64,000 nt of DNA from Girardinichthys multiradiatus (GCF_021462225.1 NC_061817.1:769326-833325), one strand, 5' to 3'. Shown: positions 31,970 to 44,890, counted from the first letter of the stretch. Notes: generated by a model from the letters alone, not told the origin. Program-made: numbers and translations.

Positions 31970-32739
31970 TAATTCTTGTAAGACTCAAATTGCTATCAAA
32001 TTGCTATCTAAGTATGAACAACATATTGATGGTGAACAGTCAGTGGTTTATTGAATATTAGTACTACTAATATTAAACCTGGAAGCCAACATCCTGGATT
32101 AAGCAACAAGCAATGTGTACATTAAAAATCTGATGATTTTGTTCTCAATCCACCATCTGAGATCTAGTCTTGAAGGAAACATGTTAAAAAGATATTCCTA
32201 GACCTTACTCTCCCTAGCTGTCTTCTCCAGCTCTTCTGGGGGACTCTGAGGTGTTCCCAGTCCAGCTGGAAGATAAATAGCCCCCTAGCAAGTGCTGGTT
32301 CTTCTTCATGGGAAAGAAAGGCTTATTCTCAGTTAAAGCAGTATTTGTGGCTTTCTGCCGATATGCTGTGAAGTTCATTATTAGAGTTGCTTTTGACCAG
32401 AGCGTCATTACAGGACCCATAGTTATTAATAATATTTAGGGCTGGATTGGTTACTGGTATCAAGTTATAGCAATGTTTCAAAAGGTTGAGGTTTCAAAAC
32501 TTTAAAAACTGGATATAATAAAGCCTTCTACAGTGTTCCCTCTCGTAAAAGAGAGTTTGGAAATACTTCCAGTGTCAGAAAAATGGGCAGTAGGCCAACT
32601 AATTACCCTGATATCAGCATGTTCTTTTTGTGTTACTGTTCAAATAGCAGAAGAGGAAAAAGGTAAAATGTTCTGCACAGTAAGCATGTTTGAACTACTG
32701 CTAATTTAGCAGGTGTCACAATCTGCAGGTGTTTGAGGT
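31613..32739. other. spacer, probable intron, with (TA)n at 31937-31967
   Basis: A (TA)n microsatellite of about 15 units at 31937-31967 is the only clear feature. Frames in 32200-32420 and 32633-32926 have no splice or family support. Confidence 0.45.
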
Positions 32740-33120
32740 TTTGATTTATTTCCCATGTGTCCTTCAGTATTATGTGTTTGAGTTTCTTATTTGATCTCTG
32801 AATCTTTCCCGTTTTTTTATGTTCTGTTTGCTTATTCTTGTATTCCTGTACATTTAGATTTCTGTTGGATTCCTTCCAGTGTTTGTGTTCCTCTCTGTCC
32901 GCTCCTGCCCATTTTCTCTCCTCCATCAGCTCTTTCCCTTCTTTGGTCTCAGCTGTGTCTCGTCTCCATTGTCCATTACTGGATCTACATTCTCTTTGTC
33001 TGATCCTCTGCCTATGATCCTTGTCCTAAGTTCAGTTTTCATTAAAAGTTTCTACTCACCATGCAGCTCTCAAGCTCCTGTTTGTGTTTTGGTCTTGCAA
33101 GAAACCACCGCTCCATGACA
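32740..33120 (+). repeat. dispersed repeat ending CATGACA, third copy
   Basis: A T/C-rich body, TTCATTAAAAGTTTCTACTC, then GTTTTGGTCTTGC and a terminal CCATGACA, as in the 9967-10233 and 28320-28687 copies. Class unknown. Confidence 0.4.
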
Positions 33121-34329
33121 GCAGTGTTTACTCTAAATGTTTTCTTATGCCTGATTTACAATCAAATAACAATAATAGGTGGTCCAGATAACATTATCAG
33201 AACTAATAATAAATACTGTATTTTATTTTTTGCAGGTGAAATATTTGTTACTTCTCATTGAAATAAAAGGGATAGTTGATATTATGTTAAACATTTTATT
33301 ACCTTTTTCTGTGTTGATGGCAAGAAACTGATGGTATTTTTATTTAAGGTCATCATTCTGAGAATCTCACCTCTAATATGGTTGGTTCCAGGGTATGCTA
33401 CATAAAGCTTTCTGTTTTCCTCAGCTTACCCTCCTGCCTTTCCTTTTTAAATCACACAGCACAAAAGACTTGTAATTGAACACAGTTTCGTGAATATTAA
33501 AAAAAAGAACAACTTCCAGCGATGGAATAGAAAGGTGCAATAATTTCTTGCTTGGATTACCTTAAACTGAGTTTTGTGGATATCTAGATCTACATAATGT
33601 GAAGTTCTGTGTATTATATTTAAACCTTTACTATTCAGGAAACTGGAATAAACATAGACATAGAAGGTTGGGAGTTTGCAGGTACCTTCACCACTTCACT
33701 AGAAGTCATTATTTCAATCAAGGTATTAAAGGCTCAACATATAGCGAACATTACCGTGGTACCGCAAAGCTCTGTCTGTTGGCTTATGGAGTGTAGACGC
33801 TTGACTTTCTATAGAAAAAGTGCCCCGTTCTACAGGGGAGCACAAACACACATTTACACGCATACGCACATACACAAACATTCCTTCGTCCAGTAAGCAC
33901 AAAGGGCAGATTGAGGTTGTAGCTGCAGTCAGGACATCCACTGGGTTTTCATTACAAAAATTAATCATTGCAATGTGACACCTTGAAAGGGTGTAGGGCT
34001 AAAGGGGCACAGTGAAAGGGGTACAATAAAATGCCCAAGCGGACTTGGCGTATTGTTTAGACATTCATATTGGTTTGTCTAAATTAATTGTATACTAATA
34101 TATAATAAAATACATACTACATCTGATCTATGAAATCAGCAGCGCACCATTTTTCCTCAAAACCATCTTAAGGGGTTTTCTAAGCTACAAATTATAAATA
34201 TATTTTTTAAACAACCAATGTTTTAAAGCAGGACCTTTTCCATCTAATGTCTAATACAGCAAACCAAAAATGACTTCATGATCTGAAAATAAGCACTAGG
34301 GATGTAAAATGTAATTATGACCAGACAAT
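33121..34329. other. spacer with no supported gene
   Basis: AT-rich sequence without recognised features. Confidence 0.5.
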
Positions 34330-35388
34330 ATTTCTAAAATCTAGACATCATTACTGATATGCAGAGACAAGGCAACTATTAGTTGAGCACTCTACAATTC
34401 TGGGGTCTTTGGAAGAATGGTCCTGTTTGCAGGACAAGCTGCTCAGTTGTTCCATGGCCAGGTGTGTGCTCTTCCCTCATTATCCCTTTCATAAGGAGCA
34501 GATGAAACGTACAGAGTTCATTTCACGAGTGATATTTGCATTCTTCATACTGTTGCTGTTAATTCTCAACATGAGATCCAAAGAGCTATCACCATCAGTG
34601 AAGGAAGCCATCATTGGGCTGAGAAATCAAAACAAATCCATCAGAGAGATAGCAAAAATATTAGGTGTGGCCAGATCAACAGTTCAGAATGTCATCAAAA
34701 AGACAGTATGTATGGCTGCCAATGGAACTGGTTCCCTTGTATTTATTGATGACGTGACTGTTGAAAAAACCAGCAGGATGAATTCTTTAGTGTTGCGGGT
34801 AATATATGCTCTTATTCAGCCAAATGCCTCCAAACTCACCGGACGCTGCGTCACAGTGCAGATGGACAAAGACCTGAAGCATATTGCAAAAGCCACCGAA
34901 GAGCTTTTTAAGGCAAAGAAGTGTAATGTTATTCAATGGCCAAGTCAATCAACTGACCTGAATCCGATTGAGCATGCATTTTACTTGCTGAAAACAAAAC
35001 TGAAGGGAAAATGCCCCAAGAACAAGCAGGAAATGAAGACATTTGCAGTAGAGGCCTGGCAGAGCATCACCAGGGATGAAACCCAGCATCTGGTGACGTC
35101 TATGCCTTCTAAACTTCAGGCTGTGATCGACTGCAAAGGATTTGCAACCAAGTATTGAAAAGGAAAACTTCGATTTAAAATTGTTAGTTTTTCCCATGAC
35201 TTTTGGTCCCTTGAAAGTGGGAGGCACACATTCAAACGGTTGTAATTCCAAGACCACTCACCTAATTTGTATGTAAATGTCTGCAGTTTAGGCATATCTT
35301 AGTTTTTTAATTTAAAATCTATTGTGGTGGTTTATAAAGCCAATAGATACGAATTGAGTTGATGTCCCAATATTTATGGACCTGACTG
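34330..35388 (+). mobile_element. internally deleted Tc1 element, left end lost
   Basis: The right end is clear: CCAATATTTATGGACCTGAC then TG and TA at 35389-35390. It is preceded by the family's GTGGGAGGCACACATTCAAA terminal repeat. The matching left end (CAGTCAGGTCC) is not present near 34300. Inside, leader sequence (CTCAGTTGTTCCATGGCCAG) and the transposase ends remain, but the middle is missing. About 1.06 kb is left of an element that I expect to be near 1.6 kb. Confidence 0.85.
34409..35158 (+). pseudogene. Tc1 transposase with in-frame core deletion, 249-aa open frame
   Basis: The family's own start is the ATG of MRSKELSPSV at residue 55. Residues 55-98 are the first helix-turn-helix (SIREIAKILGVARSTVQNVIKK). 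At about residue 99 the frame jumps to CMAANGTGSLVFIDDVTVEK, which belongs far downstream. The second DNA-binding subdomain and the first catalytic aspartate (TDETK region) are therefore deleted. The second aspartate block reads MDKDLKHIAKAT instead of MDNDPKHTAKAT, and the glutamate is kept (STDLNPIEHAF). The deletion keeps the frame, so the whole is one open frame to KGFATKY. Residues 1-54 are leader read-through, with a chance hydrophobic run at 41-54. It cannot catalyse transposition. Confidence 0.85.
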
Positions 35389-35394
35389 TAAATC

Positions 35395-35740
35395 TGAACT
35401 GACCCATCCTGGAAACAAATAAACTGTTAGAGGCTGCAGAAGACCTGAGACTTGGGTGAAGGTGCACCTTCCAGTAGGACAACCACCCTAAAAATTCAGT
35501 CAGAGCTACAATGGGATGACATATCCTGGTGTTAGAATGGTCTAGTCAAAGTCCAGACCTACGTTTAATTAAGAATCTGTGGCAAGACTTAAAAGTTGCT
35601 TTCTCCATTCAATCTGACTGAGCTTGATTTTTTTTACAAAGAAGAATGGGCAACCCTTTAAGTCTTTAATGTTCAAGTTGGTAGAGAAATGCCTCAAATG
35701 ACTTGCTGTAACTGTGTTTTGTTTAAGAAAAGATAATTAA
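35395..35740 (+). pseudogene. Tc1 catalytic-core relic of another family
   Basis: It begins six bases after the preceding element's TA. Broken frames carry TTCCAGTAGGACAACCACCC (QDN block), then GGTCTAGTCAAAGTCCAGAC (WSSQSPDL) and AAGAATCTGTGGCAAGACTT (K/ENLWQDLK). The catalytic glutamate codon of IENLW is changed to lysine. It is the same family as 3700-5215 and 13006-13430, in the forward direction. Inactive. Confidence 0.75.
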
Positions 35741-37134
35741 AAATATGCATCACTTCACAATTAACCTCTCTTTATGTTGATGTATCATAGTTTTCAAGCA
35801 TAAATGTGTTTGTACTAATATTTAATTTGGTGACAGCATTTAAAGCATTCTTGAGGAAACAGGACACATCAGGGTCTCTTTAGCCTCAATGACAAGTGAC
35901 ATGTTGCAAAAGAATGCTAAAACATTTAAGCTATTAAAGTAGTGCTGTGCCAGCATTAATCATCTAACAAGCCAACTCAAACATATTTGTGATATAAATA
36001 ATCGTCATCACTATGTGCAATAACGTCTAATTTTACCCATTTAAAGCAAAATGATAATAAAATGCATGTTCAAACCTGAGCAGCTGCTGTATTCCCTAAT
36101 AACTAGCAATGCTTTGTGTTCAGAGCAGTTAGTTTATGTGGTGGTTTTAGGGGATAAGCTAACAAAAATTAATGGCTGGTAGCAGAGGAGCCTTAAATCA
36201 CACACCTAGTTGCACAGCTATTGGCCCTTAGCTTCTGTAGGCTCCAGGCAGTCTGAGGATGTCTATGTGTGGACTTAGCTAGATTCGCTGAGGGTACAAG
36301 CACGGACCTGCCCTCCGTGCAGAAGATAAGAAGTCCTGGTATCAGGTAATTGCTGGCACCCTTTCCAACTCCACAGAAATAATTACCTGTGACAGTAATG
36401 TGCCTCATTTTATCCCTGTTGTACCTTTTGTCTGTGCAGACCCTGTTACATAATGTGTCATCTGATAAAGTGAGAGCCTAAATGCTGTGTCTCTGTCTCT
36501 TCATTATCCCTCCCTTCCCCCACCCCTCTCCCCCCAAGCGCACATCCATGTACACTGAATGTATTGGCAGGGTTGCCAGTCTGTGCATCCTCCTGCAAGT
36601 CAGTGGAAAAAAGTTGTTTTAGTAATGTGCCTGTGTTTGTAACGATAACATGTATGTACAAATCCTCCTGCTATGAACTTTATCCTTCTGTGTAATGTTG
36701 CTTTCATATTTCCTGACACACACCCAGTCTGTTTAATACAAATGCAGGAATATTTCTGGTCCAATAGCAAACATTCCATGCCTGACAGGTGAAGAGTTAG
36801 AGAAGGTGTTAGAGACTGTCTTATCTTTAAGGCCGAAATCAACATGTCTGATGTACAGTAAGTGCAGTAGGAACAATATAGAAATTATAATTTCAAAGAC
36901 GGGTAAAACAATACAACTTCTACAGTGTTTGTACATATCAGCGTGTACAAGTGAACTATTTTATCAGAGAACACCATCAAGTTAGACATTTCAGTTCCTT
37001 CCTAATTGTTGTATTGAGGCAAGCTGAAACCTTAGCTGCAAACTAACGGGAGGTCTTGACACTACTCCTGCATGGTGACCAGGTTTCAAATTAAGTGAAA
37101 ACATGAGAAAAACTCTTTGACTGAGAGCATCTAT
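35741..37134. other. spacer with no supported gene
   Basis: No recognised repeat or gene. A C-rich stretch is near 36509-36537. Confidence 0.5.
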
Positions 37135-38105
37135 ACTGATCAGGCATAACCTTATTACCTCCTATCAAATGGAATGTATGTTCACCTTTTCTCTAAAACA
37201 GCCGAGACCCATTGAGAAATGGACTACAAAAGATCCCCGAAGGTGTGCTGTTGTAGAAGGTAGCAGCAAATCCTTTAATTCCTGGAGCCTGCATGGATGG
37301 GGCCTCCTTTGATCGCACTTGTTGGTTCATCCCACAGATGCTTGACTGGATTGGGATCTGGGGAATTTGGAGGCCAAGTCAGAACCATGAACTCATTCAT
37401 GTGCTTCCCAGACCATTCCTGAAGCATTTTTCCTTTGTGGCAGGTTGCATTATACTGTTAAATGCATAGGTAAGTGGTATGTGTCACACTGCCTATGCCA
37501 GCTTGCCTTCCTCCCATAGTGTATGCCACATGCCATGTGTCAAGAGATGGACATGCAACCACACATGCATGTGATGTAAAAGAAAACAGCCATATTCTTC
37601 CCTTTCTCTGTTCTGATGCTCACATGCCCAAAAGTTGGTGCTATCTTTGGTGGACAGGGGTCAGTTACTCTGACTGCTATGAAGCCATGCTTCATAGCAT
37701 TCTGTGTATTCTGACATATTTATGAACTCGCACCAACTTCTTCTGCACTTTGAGCAACATTAGCTTTTCTGCCTTCAAATCCACTTGAAGGCAGAAAGTG
37801 GGTTTGAATGTGTGCTTTACATGCCCATAACATCATTACCATTTCACCACTGTTCCTTCCTTGGACCACCTTTGATAAAGAAAACTGAAGACTAGGAATA
37901 TCCCACAAAATGCAGTTATAGAGCTGCTCTGAACAAGCTGTCTACCCATCACAAGTTGACCCTTTTTGTTCACTCTTTATCAAACCCTTACCATTGACCA
38001 TTTATCCTGCTTCTAACACACCAACTTTGAGGACATGTTCCTTTGCTGTAATATAATCTAATATATCTCACCCCCAAGTGTCAACAGGTGGCCTAATTTA
38101 CAGGC
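37135..38105 (-). pseudogene. Tc1/mariner relic, reverse orientation
   Basis: The left end ATACTGATCAGGCATAACCT and blocks such as GGATTGGGATCTGGGGAATT, TTTGGAGGCCAAGTCAGAAC and TGGTGGACAGGGGTCA come from a Tc1-like family I recognise. So do ACCACTGTTCCTTCCTTGGA and CTTCTAACACACCAACTTTG. All are collinear in reverse orientation. On the minus strand the transposase N-terminus is at the right and the DDE end at the left. Stops and deletions are frequent and the element is short of its full length. Confidence 0.75.
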
Positions 38106-38169
38106 ACAACTCAACTGCATCACGTCATAGAAAAACAATGTACCGGTACATGATTGCTGCTTCTATAGA

Positions 38170-38475
38170 GTTTAATAGGTAACAACACAGGTGATAACTG
38201 ATCATCAGTGTGAGCACCTCTGTAAAAGCAGGAGTATTGGGTGTTTGCTACTCTGAAGAGAATTCAGGTGTGTTTTAGCTGTCAATCTTCCTAGGAATAG
38301 ACTAAACAGGAAATTCAGCCCCAGCTCAGAGAAATTACAAAAAAACCCTAAGAGCTCCATCTCAGATTTTACAGACCCCTAGAAAAAAACTGAACATGTC
38401 TGCAACTAATGTGTTTATAGGAGCTGCCTGGAGAAAGCCTATTCTCAAAGATGCATGTGAATGAACCATGTCACT
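38170..38475 (+). pseudogene. Tc1 relic fragment, same family as 195-1190
   Basis: AGAGAAATTACAAAAAAACC, CTAAGAGCTCCATCTCAGAT and CTGCCTGGAGAAAGCCTATT match the N-terminal half of that family. Only about 300 bp remain, with indels. Confidence 0.6.
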
Positions 38476-39095
38476 CCCTGAACTATTTCCTTTGGACAAT
38501 GGACTTTAAAGTACAACACAATTGATGCCATACAGGACTAAAATATAAACGAAAGAGATTATATTCTGTACAACTGTTCAGATTTTGAAATTGTTTTGGC
38601 CTAAACGATTGTCACAAAAGGTCAAACCTTTTCAGTAAATCATCCAATAATACAGTGTCCTCCACACTTGTTGCCTATCCTGGTAAGAAAAGAAGAGACA
38701 TACATTAAATGCACTTATCATTACTGTAGCACACTTAAAAACATCCCTGCACTTCCTGTTCCAACAATGAGTTTAAGAGATTTTCTTACCTATTTTAAAG
38801 TCCTGATGACTGTGTGTGGTAGAAAGAGAAGCCTATGTTCTTGTCTAATTTTACTTGTTTTAATCTTTTTATAATAATTGCAATGACTGTAAATAATAGA
38901 ATGGCATGTTATCCTGTCGCTCTCATTTCGAAAAGAAACCAATAGAAATGAGCTGTTGTCTCGAGTTATATGCGTAACCCAGGAAAACAGGAAGTCCTGG
39001 ACTACAAATGCAGTGTTTCTTCACACTTTGATCAGTTTAACAGTAGAATATTTCAGTTACATTTATTTTCAGGGAACTGTTAATGTCACTAATTG
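38476..39095. other. spacer with no supported gene
   Basis: No recognised repeat or gene. Confidence 0.5.
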
Positions 39096-39425
39096 TAAGG
39101 TAAGGTAAGGTAAGGTAAGGGATGTTTATTCATATAGCGCTTTTCAGCAACGAGACACTCAAAGCGCTGTACATACAATTACAATACAATCACAAAGCAA
39201 ATAAACACAGATACAGACACAGAAAAACAAATCAAATGATAAAATCAAACAACAGAGGTAATTTTAAAAAGTAAAATAAAATAAAGAGAATAGAATGATG
39301 GACAAGAAAATGAAAGGAAAATTGGACTGAAAATGCAACTAATCATGCCTAAATGGCACAGTCAAAGGCCACTCTAAACAAATAAGTTTTTAATCTTGAT
39401 TTATAGCAACTTAGGGTTTCGGCGG
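39096..39425 (-). mobile_element. LINE 3' tail, reverse orientation, with (AAGGT)n
   Basis: It starts with five AAGGT/GTAAG repeats, then ATTCATATAGCGCTTTTCAG and ACTCAAAGCGCTGTACATAC. Near the other end AAAGGCCACTCTAAACAAAT and AGTTTTTAATCTTGATTTAT correspond on the minus strand to the end of the RT frame (LKTYLF-like). It is the 3' end of an L2-like LINE, truncated at its 5' side. Confidence 0.7.
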
Positions 39426-39679
39426 GTTGTAGCACAACTATAAAACTTAATTCCTATTCAGATTTTTTACCCACTGAAGAAATGTAATCAAACTATTTGC
39501 AGTAATTTCCTAAAATGTTTTGTGTGACTTAATAGGCCACTCTTAGGTGTAAGTACATGTCTGTATGTGCATAATCCCGTGATGGGCCCATGACCTGTAA
39601 AGATCAGCACCAGGCCCCCTAACAACAATATTTGAATCCACATAATGCAAAATACCTAGAGTGGTCACTTAGTCAGAGG

Positions 39680-39935
39680 CAGAATACACCCAGGACGTCT
39701 CCAGGCAATTACAAGGCAACACAGAGACACAACCCAGCACGCACACACTCGGACCCAAGGGTAATTTAGAGGGTTAAATTAATCCAACATGCATGTTTTG
39801 GACTGTGGCAGGAGGCCAGAGCACTCAGAGATAGCCCAGGCATGATTGGGGAGAACATCCAAACCACATGCAGAAACACCTTTGGCTTTAGGCAAGGCAA
39901 CGGTGTTATCAAGTGCACCACCACACAGCCATAAC
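39680..39935 (-). mobile_element. decayed copy of the 359-bp tRNA-SINE
   Basis: Collinear with 61560-61795 but much diverged: AATTTAGAGGGTTAAATTAA, GTTTTGGACTGTGGCAGGAG, GGGGAGAACATCCAAACCAC, GGCAAGGCAACGGTGTTATC and a CACCACACAGCC end. Box B is no longer intact. It is the oldest of the three copies in the window. Confidence 0.7.
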
Positions 39936-42900
39936 CTGATCTGCTAAATTACCCTTGATCACCCTGGATCAGTCCATATTTGATCCAGCACTAGGGTTGT
40001 AAAATAACCCAAATAGATCATGCATTAAGACAAGTAACTTATTAATTCTGCTAGTAAACAAATAAAAAAGAATACATTTGTTTGTTTTGGGATGGTCTAG
40101 TCAAAGTAAAAAACAATTACCATATATGTCTAGTTGCAGTAATGTAACTGATATAGATTTTCTATTTAATCACAGTGAAATTTTACTCCATCTTTTAATA
40201 TAAAGACCACCATGAAGCTAAGAGGAATGATGACAATTCATACAGCTTAGGTGTAGATTGTGTTCAATTATGTGACAAAGTTTTAAATGTGGGATTTAGA
40301 GGCAAATACAGTAAAGAAAACAGTACTTTTTCACCAAAAGCAAATGCTCTCAAACACTGAATGGTACATCATAGTTCTCCTGGATTATTTAGTTTGTTTT
40401 AATATGGGAAAAGAAGTTTAATAGACTAAATTATTTAACCTCCATTTGTGTAGGCATATTGTTCTGTATTGTTCAACCATAACTCCCACATCTGCCTTTC
40501 ATAAACCAACCATTTCAGGTGTATCCAACTATGAGAAGATCACATTGCACATGCAGATAACACTGAGGAGGGATATGGAACAAATGGGTCCACAGACAAG
40601 GGATACTCTGCTAAGAAAAAGAACAGCTTTATTCTTAACCCTTTCCATACATATTTAAAATTGGTTGCTATGCATAAACATTTATTACATATTTGGACGT
40701 AAGCTGATTTGTCTTTGATATTTGTCATGAGCTGAGCTTGTTGTTTTAGGTTCCTTACAGCTGTTAAAGGAGGCAGACTCTGGCATAAAGTTCTGGTTTG
40801 GTCCACCTTTCTTTCTCCATGGTAGGTGAATGAGAGACCTTAATGTTTCCAAACAGCTTAATTTAGTGATACCGGAGATTTCTCTCTGTTTCGTTTTGGT
40901 TTTGTGCACGCAGTGCCTCTCATACACATCCGGCATGTGTTCAGGTGTAAAACAACACTTTATGTTTGGTACATGTAATACCGAACCAACAGGGCGGCAC
41001 CAAATATTTTCGATACGAAAGGCATTGTCTTGTTGAAATAATTAGCCAGGATACCTTTTCCAAAACACTATGGCTACCCCCAGCCAACACACACAGCATT
41101 GACAGGAATGATCCTCTCCCCTCAGCACCACAATACAAGTAAACAATGGTCATTCCTGAAGATGCAACAGTGAGACTTATCATTGAACATGATGAATCAG
41201 CAATCATCAGTCCATGCCTCTCATTTAAAGCCCCACTCCAGTGTTTCCCCAACAATTATATGGAAAATATACACCCTGATCCTCAATAGCAAACCAGCCC
41301 AAACAGCACAACCAAATCCCGACGTCATTCATTTAAGGTTACCTTAACTACAAAACAGGTCTTTCATTAAAAGATGTGTTGCGCACACCAACTGCCTGGT
41401 CCAACGAACACACAAAGAGGTACATACAGGGTAAGTAGGTTACCATGAGCAGTGGGAGTGTGCGTCAATAAAATGTATGTAGTTTGTGCAGCCAGGTGCA
41501 GTAGGTGTCATCTCCCATGATGCCCCAGTCGACCCTAGCGGAGCCTCTGGATGGCAGAAATATGTCAGAAACATGTGATATAGTAAGTGCAGAAATTATG
41601 CGATCTTTCTTTTTGCAGGGCTCTGCATTTAGCAACTGTATCGACCTTAGTAAATATAATGTCAGCAGAATACATTACAAAGTTCATAATGAGGCTAAAA
41701 CTGTTTTGTTTTTTAAACACTCCTTGTGGAACCTGACTGCCAAAAAAACAAGTGGTCAGCAATTATTTTGACCGCTCTCATTAAAGGAAAAACATGAACA
41801 ACATGATTTTTAAGTGTTTTGTCGGTTTTCCCACCCTCCCGCTCCCAAGCTCAACAACTGATCTTCTTTCTAAATGCCAGTTGGTAAGAACCTTTCATCC
41901 TGCTGATACCAGCCAACAAGACAGAGCACAGGATTACTATGTGTCTGGATTTATGGAGTTTTGTAATGCTTGACACACAATGCAACCATGCTTCAATAGA
42001 CTGTTCTGTCTCAGGTGGGCAGCACTTTCACAATGGTTGTGGGTGCCCTCAAATACCCATTGGTCAGCCTTGGCATTGGTAAGACCGACGATCCTTCTGG
42101 CCATACGCAAACTCCAAAATGTGTACCCTATCAGATTCCAGAAGGAGCTGCTAACCCTGTCTAGACATCCACTGTGTCTGGTGACACAGCTCATTATTTT
42201 AACAGACTTTCAGATTATCTGCTTGGACCACTATATCTTTACCAGTGCTTCCATATTTCATGACCTGTGGTGTCTCTTCTAGATGCACCGGCTCCTTGTA
42301 AATTAAAAAATGTACATACCCACGCTGGTGTAGGTGTGTACCAAATTTTGTTCTCATTGGACCATTCATTCTGCCTTTAGTGTGCCTAATGATTTAGCCA
42401 GTGGAAGTAAAATTGTCTGCTGATCTTCCATCTCTCTGTTTTCTTTGTTATACTGCATTTCTAAAATAAAATAAAAATCTGCTGGTCTCTAGTGTGCTGT
42501 TGTAGTTCAAGTAACACATACAAGTGTCAAGAAATGTACGCTCATTGCTTCAACTAATGAAGTAATTATTACCTGCTATTACTGACCAGTGAACTGGTAA
42601 ACACTTAGAGGACAAGAGGTGAAACCTGCCCAATGAAAAATCTTGTGTGGTGGTGTTGAGTCTGGACCTGCTCATTTTAAAAGACTCACTGTTACCAGAA
42701 CCACAAAAGCTTAAACAGACTTTGTAAATTGTACCCTCTAATAAAGTCAACCTATGATTTTATCAGAGATGTAAGACTTTACATTATGATGAACCGGCCA
42801 TTCTGTTATCTAGTTTGGGTCACTACAAGTTATTAAGAGCAAATACACACATATGCACGCATACAAAACTCAAAAACTACTTCCAATTACTAAAAGCACA

Positions 42901-43399
42901 CCTGGAAGACACATTCCAAAAAGCCATTTACAATGTTGTAATGCTGAAAATAACAGTTTGAAAAGTCATAAACATGCATGGTTAGGAAAAATAGAGCAAA
43001 AGAGCTATTATATCACACTGTCTAAGATGTCTGGCTACCTTTTGCCTCATAAGCACCTGTTTCCTGAGCATAGGTCTAATTTTTTACTCCTTTAAGACAT
43101 TTTTATAGAACTCCCCAATGAGGAAGAGGCGGAGGCCACTGTGTGGGATTTTCTCCAGTGCAAAATATAACCTTAGAGTGACAACGTAACAAACATCTAC
43201 TTTCATTGTGCTCACTGCCTGGGAGGGAAGAACCCCGACAACCTCCAGCCTCATCCTATAGTTGCGAAGTTCAAGAATGTCAAGCAAAAAAGAGCAGGTC
43301 AGAAGTCAGGTTAGAGAGTTGCATGGAAGGGATTATAGAGTAAACAACCAGTTCCTGAAGTTTGCAGAGCTACACTGATGAGTATTTACAAAGAGTCAT
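39936..43399. other. spacer with no supported gene
   Basis: About 3.5 kb without a feature I can name. Short open frames occur on both strands (for example at 40941-41255 minus and 41980-42282 plus), but none has good splice borders or a known domain. Confidence 0.45.
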
Positions 43400-44465
43400 A
43401 ATGGGAAAACCTCAGAATCCGCAGGCCACTCCAAAATCCAAGTAGACTCAGTCTCAATGGTCCAGCAGTACCAACACCTCACCAGATAAGAGCTACACAG
43501 AAATTGTAGACTCCCGTCAACCATAAACTTTCCATCCTCAACGCCTAACTGGCCCTGGTAAAAGTTCTGCACAAGGAATTCCAGGCCCTGAGGGACTCGC
43601 TAGTATACAGCCAGGAACAGGTGGTGACACTGGCAACTGAGAACAAGATACAGAAGGAAAGTGCACAGAAACTCACAAATGGTATGATGCAGGTCTCAAA
43701 GGAAAACAGGAAAGTTAATGAGATTATACTAGACATCCAGGTGAGCAGCATGTGAACAAGTGAACTTCATGAACCAGTTAAAAGTATGCCTAGTGGCAAA
43801 GATCCAGGACCTGATGGTTTCCCTGCAGAATTCTACAATTCTGGCCACTGCTGAACTGCATCTTCCAACGGGTGGTCACAGAAATTCAGAAAACCTTGAT
43901 ACTCTCTCCAAACATGAACTGTGCTAACATAAATCTTATCCTATGCAGGATAAAAATCCCGCACTTCTATCTAGCTAATGCCCAATATCACTTATAAATG
44001 AACCACTTGTGGTGGCAATTCATCAAAGCAAAACTGTTTATGGAATTCAAATAGCTAATAGAATCCACAAAATGTGTTCATATGCTGATGATATGTTGCT
44101 CTTTCTCAAAAACGTAAACTTATCTCTCCTGAGAGTTTAATCCTAAAAAGTAAATTTTCTTCAATTTCCGACTACTCTATCAATTGGAACAAATCAAAGG
44201 CCCTTGATTCCTCCTCTAACATTCATCTCAGAACAACCACTCCTTTGCGGGTTAGTAACATCAGATACTTGGGCGTCCATATTAGAAACAGGCTGAACGA
44301 GCTGACACTAAACTACAACCCATCAATAATAACAGCAAAAGACCATCTCACAAAGTGGAGAACTCTCCCTCTGTCTGCAGTGTCTGCAGTCAAAATGATG
44401 GTCCTCCCAAAAATTAATATATCTTCTCAATGATCCCAGTTAAACCACACCTGACTTGGTTCAAA
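43400..44465 (+). pseudogene. L1-like LINE relic, ORF1 coiled coil and RT pieces
   Basis: 43560-43740 reads EFQALRDSLVYSQEQVVTLA, then TENKIQKESAQKLTNGMMQV, a heptad-like coiled coil typical of L1 ORF1. 43785-43840 reads PSGKDPGPDGFPAEFYN, the RT fingers motif. 44070-44105 reads HKMCSYADDMLLFLKN with the catalytic YADD. SFSSISDYSINWNKSKAL and RYLGVHIRN follow, then LTKWRTLPLSAVSAVKMMVLPKI to about 44420. The order is ORF1 then ORF2, but large parts are deleted and frames are broken. Confidence 0.8.
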
Positions 44466-44890
44466 AGGTGCACTGATTGCAGTTTTCTGGCCGATCACCA
44501 ATCATTAAAAAACCTGACCTGCCAATTCTGATTTTGGTTGATACATTTTTGTTGTACAACTGACAGTGTCAGGTGTTAAAAGGTCACAATACACCTTCAA
44601 TGTTCCAATCTTATTTTATTGAAAAACACTGAACAATACCAACAATACAAACTTGTTTTAACTACACATGAGGTAGTTATCTCAAATGTAACTGAAAGGT
44701 TTACAGCATTGCTTTCCAAACTACAAAAGTAACTAAGTTAAATTAAAAAAAAATCAGTTCCTTTAGTCTTTTATTTTTCATATTTTCAGACCTTGGGGGA
44801 GGTAGATATGATCGATTTCACATGCAAATATTGGCCGATCGCCAATAATGCACAATTAAGGAAATCAGGACCGATTTCCTTTTTGGAAAG
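44466..44890. mobile_element. hAT-like MITE
   Basis: The left side GTGCACTGATTGCAGTTTTC and TGGCCGATCACCAATCA faces the right side TTGGCCGATCGCCAATAATG and GATTTCCTTTTTG. The left end matches the start of a fish hAT-type repeat family I know (RTGCACCGATTGCAGTTTTC). No transposase inside. The right border is imprecise. Confidence 0.55.

Noticed and set aside
32633..32926. 97-codon lysine-rich minus-strand frame
   Set aside because: It lies antisense to a T-rich dispersed repeat, which explains the lysine richness.
39099..39121. (GTAAG)n repeats as a possible CRISPR-like or telomere-like array
   Set aside because: They are the simple-repeat tail of an inverted LINE 3' end.
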